Of a stretch of DNA of 64,000 nucleotides, positions 35,277 through 64,000 are shown piece after piece. The position numbers were made by a program, and so were the translations under genes. The DNA lies in NCBI GenBank assembly GCA_023053685.1, contig JALIGW010000004.1, positions 81,026,398 through 81,090,397 on the forward strand, written 5' to 3'. Under the pieces are notes generated by a model. That model was not told the DNA's origin, did not search any database, and saw nothing but the letters and a program-made list of their open reading frames with translations. The stretch comes from Diadophis punctatus similis (taxonomy: Eukaryota; Chordata; Lepidosauria; Squamata; Dipsadidae). The stretch's first letter is position 1; the number at the start of each line of letters is the position of its first letter.

Positions 35277-35884
35277 TATCTGTTAATGTATCATTCTGTA
35301 CCAATAAGCAGTATGTTCGGATGGGTTTTTGTTTAGATGGGTTTAAATAACGTTCCAACACCCTGGAGTATTCCTTTCCAACTTCCTTGTAACTCTTAAG
35401 AGTCTAGTATAGGCTCTTTAAAGTTCATTGCTCTAAAAATAAATGAGGCTGCATTGGGCATAATGTGCCCTTTCTGCCTCCATTATGTTTTGACTTCAAT
35501 AGCTTTAAAATGACTTTGCACTCTGCCGTGTTCTGCTTGCAAAGAAGTCAAGTTTCTCTTATTACTAACTCAGTATCTAAAAAGGTTGCTTGTTTATTTC
35601 AGCTGACTCTAAAATGAATTATGTTTTAGAAAATACAACTATTTTGGGATGCAGAGCTGGTCTGATTTCAGATCCTTCTGCTGTACAACATGTTGGAGGG
35701 AAGCACTTTTCTTGGGGATCAGTGGGGAAAACCCTCAGCTTTTAAGACTAGAAATAATCAGAACAATAAGCCAGAGGGGCAGATTCTCAGTTGTCTGCAA
35801 AAACGCTTCAAGGATAAGTGAATTAATTTTATTTTGCAACGTGCATCTATCTCGAATGCGAGTTGTACTTTTATACTCCTTTAG
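35277..35884. other. Intergenic, no recognised feature
   Basis: No repeat family or gene recognised. Confidence 0.45.
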
Positions 35885-35928
35885 TTCTGCTTAGGTGGGG
35901 CATGGCCAAAAAAAGGTTGGGAACCACT
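35885..35928. mobile_element. hAT MITE right end
   Basis: AAGGTTGGGAACCACTG is a typical hAT right terminus; no matching left end found. Confidence 0.4.
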
Positions 35929-36135
35929 GATCTAGGATTAATTAAACAAGATTTTTTTTTTAAAAAAACTCATTACCGGCTTTCTGCGAGACAAACTAAT
36001 GAAAATCAAATAACAAAATACACAAAACGAGCCTCTAAATTACAAAATGCTGTAAGAACAAACTCTATAAAAAATCCATGCGCTCATCAAACCAGGTGGT
36101 CAGCTACCCAGAATCACAAGTGCTTTGGTGGTTCT

Positions 36136-36611
36136 TGTTAATGTATTAGCAGAGTATTCCTTGTGTTACCAAGGTTGTGCATACAGAAACGTTTAGATTG
36201 AGATCAGTTGTGAATAAGTATTCAGCCACACACAGATACACTAACTTGAATTAAAGTTTACTTTTGAGAAATAGCATGTTCCTATAAACAGTCCAAAGTC
36301 ATACACTTAATAGTCATAATGACAATCCAAGTATTATCCAGTACAAATACATTTTAGCTATAATACATAACTACAACACAGAGAGAAATGCAGAGCATAC
36401 ATACTCTAGGCCTTGCTCTAATGAGAAGCAGAGACTACACTAAGTAGTAGAGACCAAAGACAAACAGAGAGGGACTCCCATAGAAATAAGCTGTGAACTC
36501 TAACTCCCTCTTGTGGCAGTCTGCAACACCTCAGCTAAACAGACACACTTCTGTTAAAAGCTAAAACATATATTGTCCTACCCAATATTAGTTATGGTCA
36601 GGGACCTAACA
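36136..36611 (-). repeat. Copia 3' LTR (element orientation)
   Basis: 476 bp, TGTTA...TAACA, same sequence as 40596-41071. Immediately preceded, in element orientation, by the polypurine tract. Confidence 0.96.
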
Positions 36612-36622
36612 TTCTCCCCTTT
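36612..36622 (-). promoter_or_regulatory. Copia polypurine tract
   Basis: Minus strand AAAGGGGAGAA directly abutting the LTR: the expected plus-strand priming site. Confidence 0.85.
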
Positions 36623-36644
36623 GGGTAGATCAATATATAATACC

Positions 36645-39600
36645 TTACATCTTTAAACCATAGTTTTCACAACACTCTTTGTGTTTAATTGCACCTTGCG
36701 CTTTAGTGAAATGATCTGCAATATTCTGTTCAGTCATGCAGTATTCCAACTTAACCATTTTATTTTGAACACATTGTCTAACATTCAGATATCTCAAATC
36801 AGTATGTTTCGACCTTGTTTTCACAGCTAAACTATTAGCCATACTAATGGCAGATTGATTGTCTTCATACACAATAAATGGCTCCTGTACAGTAATTCCT
36901 ATATCCTTTAACAATTGTTTATAATACACCAATTCTGTACACATTAATGATAAACTCGAGAATTCTGCTTCCATAGTGGATAAACTAATATGTTGTTGCC
37001 TAATAGATTTCCACCCTATTAAAGCATTACCCAACATTACCACTATACCTGATGTTGATTTGCGAGTCATTGCATCAGTAGCAAAACTTGCATCAGCATA
37101 TGCAGTTAACACTAATTCATTTCTCGGTTCTAAATATAAAGAATAATGTATTGTGTGCTTTAGGTATCTAAGTATTCGTTTAGCTGCTTGCCAATGCCTT
37201 TCATTTGGTTCAGCATTATATCTAGCCAGTTGATTTACGCTATAAGATATATCTGGTCTAGACCAATTACTCAAATATGAGAGACTACCAATTAGAGACT
37301 GATATATCTCCTTATCAAACACAGGACATTTAGTATCGCTATTTGTAAATCCCTGATCCATTGGTGTCTTAGCAGTTTTACAATTCTCCAGATTATATCT
37401 TTTTAACAATTGGCTAATCTTCTTAGCTTGCGAAATTTTGAATCCTCTATTTGTCTTCATTATATCAAGACCCAAATAATGTTTAATCTCTCCTAAATTT
37501 CTAATCTTGAACTTTCTTTGTAATTCAGAAACAATATCATTTGCTTCTTGTTCAGTCTTTGTTATAATCGCTATATCATCTGTAAATAATAGCAGCAGAG
37601 AAATCAAACCATCTTTCTCTCTCCTAAATAAACAAGGATCAGCTATACCAGCTTTAAAATCCATGGAAACTAATTCTTTTACAATGCATTTATTCCATTC
37701 ATAACCTGATTGCTTTAAACCATAAAGACTTTTCTTTAATTTCCAATAATCATTTTTTCCATCATCTTTTAAACCTAATGGCTTTCTCATATAAATGGTA
37801 TGTTGTAAAGGTGCATGTAGATATGCAGTTTCGACATCTACATGATTAATTATGCATTTATTTTTAGCTGCCCAAACTAATGCTCCTCTCAATGTATTTG
37901 CTCTCAGACTAGGTGCAAATACCTCATCATAATCCTTATCTGATTGAGCAAATCCCTGAGCAACTAATCTTGCTTTATGGGTAACAGTGCCATCCACACC
38001 AGTCTTTAATTTATACACCCATCTGCAACCTATTGCACGCTCACCTAGTGGTAACCTTACATCTTCATATACCTCAAGATCCTTTAAAGATTTTAATTCC
38101 TTATTCATAGCTTCCTGCCAAGCTACCTGTTCCTTTGTTGGATACAGCTTAAGTTCATTATAATTAGACGGTTCCACATTAATCTGGCATACAATACTTG
38201 CCTGATATCTATCAGGTGGACGTCTCTCCCTAGTTGACCTCCTAGGCAATTTAGTACAAGTTGTTGGAATTTCCTCTTCCTTTTCCTCCCCTAACGAAGT
38301 ATCTTCTACATCATCCATAGATGGTTCCTCTATTGAGGATTCTTTCACTATCCTATCATCAGTACTATTCTTATCAGAATCATCAGGAAACAATGGATCC
38401 TCAACAACAATACTATCTTGTTCCTTGTATTCCTGTTCCAGTTTACTCCATCCAACATGCTCAAGGAATTTAGCACTTGCACTACAATATACTCTAGTAG
38501 TACCTGGCTCCCAGAATCTAAATGATCTATGATTAGATTCATATCCTACAAAACATAATTTCCGTGCTCTATGTTGTCCCTTTCGCCTTACTTGTGTGGG
38601 AATATGCACCCATGCTGGTGCACCAAATGTATGCAAATAACTAAGATTTGGTTTCCTACCATACCAACGGGTAAATGGCAATTCACCAGTTGTTACATTC
38701 ACTACATTGTTCAAAACATGGTTAGCACACATTATAGCTTCACCCCAGAGTCTTTCTGGTAAACCAGAATCTGAAATCATGGTTCTAGACATAGCCTGTA
38801 ATGTCTGACCTCTACGTTCAATATGCGCATTATGTTGTGGCCGAAAAGGAGCAGAACGCTTATGTTCAATACCAGCTCTCTTTAGCATATCTTCAAATCT
38901 CTTATTGGTAAACTCAGTACCATTATCTGTTACTAAACTAACCAGTTTCTTATTCATTTTTCGTTCAACAAACCTTAACCAGTTTACAAAATGCTGATAT
39001 GTTTCTGTTTTTGTTTTCATCAGATAACAGAAACCATATCTAGAAAAATGATCAACTATGCTCAATATATAACAGGCTCCACCTAAACTGGGTTTCTTAG
39101 GGCCAATGAGATCAGCAAATACAACCTCTAATGGTTCCTTGGTTTTAAATCCATTTAACCTGTTTGCAGGAATTACCTTGCTCTTTTCCTGATTGCAAGC
39201 ATTACAATTTAAATATCTTGTACAAGGTTTTAATTTTATACCATTAGATAACTCAACAGTTTTCTTTAAAATTTTGAAATTTAAATGTCCCATACGTCTA
39301 TGGAGCAAATGAATACATTCGTCATGAGGCTTTCTATTTTCATAAACTGAATTGGCCTTATTTAATGGACTATCATGGATAATGTATAAGCCATCATGCA
39401 ACCTTGCAGTAACTCTTTTACCTTGTTTTTCAATTAAACATTTATCTCCCTGAAAAATTACCACAAACCCTGCTTTTACCAATTCTCTCACAGATAGTAA
39501 GTTATATATAAGGTTAGGTACATATAACATTGGTAAATTTTCATTAATACATGAACAATATGCATTACCTTCTCCAGATACTTTCAATTTCCAGCCATTT

Positions 39601-40061
39601 GCTAATGATACATGCTGGTTACTTTTAGTCATATTAACAAATCTCTCTTTACTTTTAGTTATACACTGAGATGCTCCACTGTCTATTATCCAGATATCAT
39701 GGCTTACATTTTTATTTGTACTTGATATAGCTACACTAACATCATTATAAGCTCTCTGCATATTACTAGCATTCTGCCTTTTACCCATTTTACAGAATCT
39801 GGCTATATGACCCTTAGCCCCACAAGAATAACATTTCCTAACAATATAGGCAGTTGAAGACCGTTTTTCTTCCTGTGGTGGTTTCTCTCTCAGCTGTTTT
39901 CTATCTTGCCTTCTTCTAGACTCTTCTAACAGTCTTCCTATTATGCCAGTCAATGTCAGTTCATCTCTGGTCAAAACTTCCAGTGAAGACACATAATCAT
40001 CATAAGAGTCATCCAAAGAAGAAAGAATAATATAAACTTGATGCAACTCTGAAAAAAATCA
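36645..40061 (-). CDS. Copia Pol polyprotein (gag C-terminus, protease, integrase, RT, RNase H)
   Basis: One frame open for about 1,133 codons from 40046 (no ATG; it continues gag after a one-base offset). Counting from 40046: zinc knuckle C72-C75-H80-C85; protease DSGA at 122-125; integrase zinc finger H249/H254/C281/C284; integrase catalytic D312, D374 and E410, with 35 residues between the last two (DD35E); RT with VDVETAYLHA at 736-745 (D737) and FTDD at 821-824 in place of the usual YVDD; RNase H with D985, E1026 and D1062; KHTD and ADHFTK near the end. No internal stop. All catalytic acids are present, so the enzymes look functional apart from how this frame is entered. Confidence 0.95.
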
Positions 40062-40503
40062 GTTCTTTTTCATGTAGCTCTTGTAATGTTCTCTTCATAA
40101 ACTCCAAATGAGCTAACATGTCACCGCCTTTTAACAAACGTGCTCTGAACAGTTTACGTGTAAGATGTATGTGCGCACCAACACTATCTCGAACATAAAG
40201 TCTCTTTAAGGTACTCCAACACTTGGCAGCAGAATCTTCACCATGAATATGGACCAGTTGCTGATCACTCAGTGTCAGTCCAATAATACTAAGAGCCTTT
40301 TCATTATCCCGGTTAAAGTCAGCTATTTTCTTCTTATCTTCATCATTTGTTGGATCCCAAGCTGTTATATCAGGTGGATTATTAACCACAGTCCATAATC
40401 CTTCTTTACGCAAAAGTAAGCTGCACTTCATAGACCAGGAAACATAGTTAGTTCCATCTAACCTGGTTATCAGGGATAAGCTAGTTGACTGTTCTTGTGC
40501 CAT
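40009..40503 (-). CDS. Copia Gag, N-terminal part
   Basis: ATG at 40503 starts MAQEQSTSLSLITRLDGTNY, then SWSMKCSLLLRKEGLW, the Gag signature of copia elements (L.G.NY..W...M...L...LW). The coding sense runs to the T7 run at about 40052-40058, where pol sense continues in the +1 frame; the gag frame itself stops at 40009 after about 14 unrelated residues. The open frame also extends upstream of the ATG to 40572, but that part covers the leader after the primer-binding site. Confidence 0.85.
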   Translation of the reverse strand: MAQEQSTSLSLITRLDGTNYVSWSMKCSLLLRKEGLWTVVNNPPDITAWDPTNDEDKKKIADFNRDNEKALSIIGLTLSDQQLVHIHGEDSAAKCWSTLKRLYVRDSVGAHIHLTRKLFRARLLKGGDMLAHLEFMKRTLQELHEKELIFFRVASSLYYSFFFG

Positions 40504-40579
40504 TGTTAATTTAACAGTAAACCACAAGTTAGCTGTCTGAGTATGAAACTGAATATTCACACTAACTCTCAATATCTCT

Positions 40580-40593
40580 CTGGGCCCATAACC
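40580..40593 (-). promoter_or_regulatory. Copia primer-binding site for half tRNA-iMet
   Basis: Minus strand GGTTATGGGCCCAG starts two bases after the 5' LTR. It is complementary to CUGGGCCCAUAACC, the anticodon-loop part of vertebrate initiator tRNA-Met, not to a tRNA 3' end. Drosophila copia is primed by the cleaved 5' half of tRNA-iMet at this same segment. Confidence 0.88.
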
Positions 40594-40595
40594 AG

Positions 40596-41071
40596 TGTTA
40601 ATGTATTAGCAGAGTATTCCTTGTGTTACCAAGGTTGTGCATACAGAAACGTTTAGATTGAGATCAGTTGTGAATAAGTATTCAGCCACACACAGATACA
40701 CTAACTTGAATTAAAGTTTACTTTTGAGAAATAGCATGTTCCTATAAACAGTCCAAAGTCATACACTTAATAGTCATAATGACAATCCAAGTATTATCCA
40801 GTACAAATACATTTTAGCTATAATACATAACTACAACACAGAGAGAAATGCAGAGCATACATACTCTAGGCCTTGCTCTAATGAGAAGCAGAGACTACAC
40901 TAAGTAGTAGAGACCAAAGACAAACAGAGAGGGACTCCCATAGAAATAAGCTGTGAACTCTAACTCCCTCTTGTGGCAGTCTGCAACACCTCAGCTAAAC
41001 AGACACACTTCTGTTAAAAGCTAAAACATATATTGTCCTACCCAATATTAGTTATGGTCAGGGACCTAACA
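40596..41071 (-). repeat. Copia 5' LTR (element orientation)
   Basis: 476 bp, same as the other LTR. It should carry the element promoter; CAATATATG lies near its start on the minus strand but no TATA box is certain. Confidence 0.96.
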
Positions 41072-41192
41072 GTTCTGCTTCACCATTAAACCATCTTTCC
41101 AACCAGCCACCATGTTTCCAGTGTTTTTCTCCCCACTTGGAACTGAAACAGATGGCTATTTTCTTCCAACAGGGGCAATATATAAATGTATA

Positions 41193-41439
41193 GAGCCGAG
41201 GTGGCGCAGCGGTTAGAGTGGGGTACTGCAAGCCACTTTAACTGACTGTGATCCGCAGGTCAGCGGTTCAAATCTCACCGGCTCAAGGTTGACTCAGCCT
41301 TCCATCCTTCCGAGGTAGGTAAAATGAGGACCCAGATTGTTGGGGGCAATATAAATATACATTGCTTACCGGTGTAAACCGCCTAGAGAGTGCTTGCACT
41401 GTGAGGCGGTATATAAATCTCACAAATAAATAAATAAAA
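41193..41439 (+). repeat. tRNA-derived SINE (Sauria-like subfamily), sense, full length
   Basis: GAGCCGAGGTGGCGCAGCGG head, CAGCGGTTCAAATCTCACCG B box, ATATAAATCTCACAAATAAA end. Very close to the 22616 copy. Confidence 0.9.
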
Positions 41440-41667
41440 CCCACTTTCCTTGCTTAGCCATGGAAACTTTAGGGACTTCCTTGTGGTCCATAAGTCGAGG
41501 ACTACCTGTATAGGATTGTAACATGTGGATGCCCAATTTCTAACTGAACTTGAACGTATCCCTGGAGGGAAATTTTCCAATGTCCTGCAAAGGCTTTGGC
41601 TCATTGACATTCTGCAATTTTCCAAGCCCCACGTTTTCCCAGCAAAAATGAAGAGATTACCCTGCTG

Positions 41668-41874
41668 CTGTGGCCTAGAGGTGGAGCTCTTGCCTCACAA
41701 TCAGGAGGTTGTGAGTTCGATCCTAGGTAGAGGCAGATGTAAGGGTCTCCTGCTTGGGCAGGGGGTTGGACTAGATGACCTGCAAGGTCCCTTCCAACTC
41801 TGTTAATCTGATCCTGCTTGGGCAGGGGGTTGGACTAGATGACCTGCAAGGTCCCTTCCAACTCTGTTAATCTG
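41668..41874 (+). repeat. CR1-tailed tRNA SINE with duplicated tail
   Basis: Head GTGGCCTAGAGGTGGAGCTC and B box as in 35138, then the CR1 tail CTTGGGCAGGGGGTTGGACT ... CTCTGTTAATCTGATC, which is present twice in tandem (41753-41813 and 41815-41875). Confidence 0.8.
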
Positions 41875-42364
41875 ATCTGATGTTACTTCCTCGGTTTGCA
41901 TTCCCCACTTTTCCTAGCGGGCCACAACCAGCTGGGGGGGTGACAGAAATACACGTGTCCCTAAGTTTCTTGTTTACTAATGACCGAGAGCTTTCTGGGA
42001 ATTGTTGTTCCTCAACTCGGTATCGGGCGTTCCTAGAAGAAAAGAGAAAACAACAACGCCCATAACCCTCTTCGGCTCGGGGAGGCGGGCCAAGGTCCAT
42101 TTATTAACGCCTCGTTCAACTTGACTGGCTTCCCCGCAGGCCAATCGAGCGCGCGGAAGACATCAAAACAAGTCTTGTTTTTCTTCAGCTGGACCCCGAC
42201 AAGGCAACGCCGTTGTCCAATGAGCGGAAAGAACCTCCGCGATGGGCGTTCCCGCCAGCCATTCAGAGGCCGAGCCCGATGGAAAAGGGGCGGCGATTTC
42301 GAGCGAGAACGAACGGGGAGAGAGGAGGGAAGGGAAAAAAAAAAAAGCTGTAGGGAGTCCTGTA

Positions 42365-63059
<20,695 letters not shown>

Positions 63060-63304
63060 GTAAAGAGCCTCCGAATTCTGATTTATATTCGATGTATGTT
63101 CACCTCTGGCCTGCTGTTGATGAAATAAATATTTATTCTCTTTGGGTTTTCAATAAAAAAAATATACTTTAGGCTGCAAAATACATACTTTCAGTTTGCA
63201 ATGCAGTGAGTAAGGAAAAAAAAACCTAGTGAGTGTAACGAAACCATTTAGGTACTTCCATTTACACAAGCTTACATGCTTAGCTTGGAATTCATCATTT
63301 AATG

Positions 63305-63440
63305 CAGTGCTCCCCAACCTTGGCAACTTGAAGATATCTGGACTTCAACTCCCAGAATTCCCCAGCCAGCATTCGCTGGCTGGGGAATTCTGGGAGTTGA
63401 AGTCCAGATATCTTCAAGTTGCCAAGGTTGGGAAACACTG
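63305..63440. mobile_element. Short fold-back hAT-type MITE, complete, 136 bp
   Basis: Left CAGTGCTCCCCAACCTTGGC, right GCCAAGGTTGGGAAACACTG, arms complementary to a 10-base loop near 63372. Perfect 8-bp duplication ATTTAATG at 63297-63304 and 63441-63448. Confidence 0.93.
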
Positions 63441-63506
63441 ATTTAATGGCTCCAAACATTTTAGGGAGGCAGTTATGATAGGAGCCAGTAGTAGATTCTA
63501 GATTAC

Positions 63507-63606
63507 CGTATTTTTTGGAGTATAAGACGCATTTTCCCCCTCCTAAAAGAGGCTGAAATTTTGGGTGCGTCTTATACTCCGAATGTAGCCCCGCCCACCC
63601 GCCGAC
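63507..63606. mobile_element. CCGTATTTTTCGG-type mariner MITE, partial
   Basis: CCGTATTTTTTGGAGTATAA left end after TA, then an inverted GGTGCGTCTTATACTCCGAA at 63565 and GCCCCGCCCACCCGCCGACC. Confidence 0.6.
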
Positions 63607-63609
63607 CCT

Positions 63610-63830
63610 TACCCAGTGAATTGACTTTGCTTGTCAGAAGGTCGCAGAAAGGGATCACGTAACCCCCGGGACACTGCAACCGTCATAAATACGAGTCCGT
63701 TGCCCGAGTGTCTGAATGTTGATCACATGACCACAGGGAGGCCGCAATGGCCATAAGTGTGAAAAATGGTCAGAAGTCACTTTTTTCAGTACTGTTGTAA
63801 CTTCGAACTGTTGTAAGTTGAGGACTTCCT
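63610..63830. mobile_element. Tigger-like MITE, right part
   Basis: GACTTTGCTTGTCAGAAGGT to GTTGTAAGTTGAGGACTTCC. Confidence 0.72.
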
Positions 63831-63984
63831 ATATATTCCAACTCCGCACTGATGTTGACAGGTGTACAATGTTCCCCAAAAACATCTTTTCAGTTTTGTT
63901 AAGGCTTTTAAAAAAATAATCCTAGAAATAACCACTGAAAACGTCAATCTTAAAAGAGTTTTGCAACTACTGCTTGCCGTAAGG

Positions 63985-64000
63985 CAGTGATGGCGAACCT
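63985..64000. mobile_element. CAGTGATGGCGA-type hAT MITE, left end at window edge
   Basis: CAGTGATGGCGAACCT matches the left terminus of the 13967 element exactly; the rest is outside. Confidence 0.6.

Larger units (their letters stand above)
36136..41071 (-). mobile_element. Complete Ty1/copia LTR retrotransposon, 4,936 bp
   Basis: Two 476-bp LTRs (36136-36611 and 40596-41071) begin TGTTA and end TAACA, and I found no difference between them on a line-by-line reading. A 5-bp duplication GTTCT flanks the element (36131-36135, 41072-41076). Transcription would run on the minus strand. The primer-binding site is at 40580-40593 and the polypurine tract at 36612-36622. Gag and pol occupy nearly the whole interior. 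The integrase-before-RT order is the copia order and excludes gypsy or retroviruses. It lies between PRKAR2B and HBP1, about 1.2 kb upstream of the HBP1 CpG island. Confidence 0.97.

Noticed and set aside
36645..40503. The copia gag-pol as a domesticated host gene
   Set aside because: It has paired identical LTRs, a target duplication, primer-binding site and polypurine tract, so it is a mobile element.

Overview
The window is vertebrate nuclear DNA, most likely from a squamate reptile and probably a snake. The evidence is a pair of spliced vertebrate genes set in a dense background of Sauria-type tRNA SINEs, CR1, L2, L1, RTE/BovB-like LINEs, hAT and Tigger-like MITEs, and long (ATAG)n, (ACAG)n, (ATT)n and polypyrimidine tracts. 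Species assignment is inference. No operons, CRISPR arrays, rRNA or true tRNA genes were seen.

Two protein genes lie head to tail on the + strand. The first is PRKAR2B (PKA type II-beta regulatory subunit): nine exons at 11580-24275 that join in phase into the last 304 codons, from just after the inhibitor-site serine through both cAMP-binding domains to the stop. Its first exons lie left of the window. The second is HBP1 (HMG-box transcription factor 1): a CpG-island promoter at 42040-43290, a short first exon with an in-frame ATG at 42365, and eight further exons at 46587-63059 covering the N-terminal region, the AXH domain and the first half of the HMG box. The rest lies right of the window. 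The PRKAR2B-HBP1 order matches human chromosome 7q22.

Layout: 1-11.5 kb is PRKAR2B intron packed with repeats (RLE-type LINE piece, L2, RTE-like LINE, CR1, solo LTRs, microsatellites); 11.6-24.3 kb holds the PRKAR2B exons; 24.3-42 kb is 3' UTR and intergenic DNA with nested MITEs and a complete 4.9-kb Ty1/copia retrotransposon on the minus strand (36136-41071); 42-63 kb is HBP1, whose introns carry a twin-primed L1 (48805-51931), solo LTR, SINEs, CR1 and MITEs.

The strongest unusual items are: (1) the copia element, with two 476-bp LTRs that read as identical, a perfect 5-bp target duplication, a 14-nt primer-binding site matching the anticodon-loop region of initiator tRNA-Met (half-tRNA priming as in Drosophila copia), a nearly intact gag-pol and a single +1 offset in a T7 run; (2) an L1 with a 5' inversion bounded by a 13-bp target duplication; (3) many hAT-type MITEs with perfect 8-bp duplications, several nested so that insertion order can be read; (4) two homologous solo LTRs; (5) an in-frame upstream HBP1 start codon.
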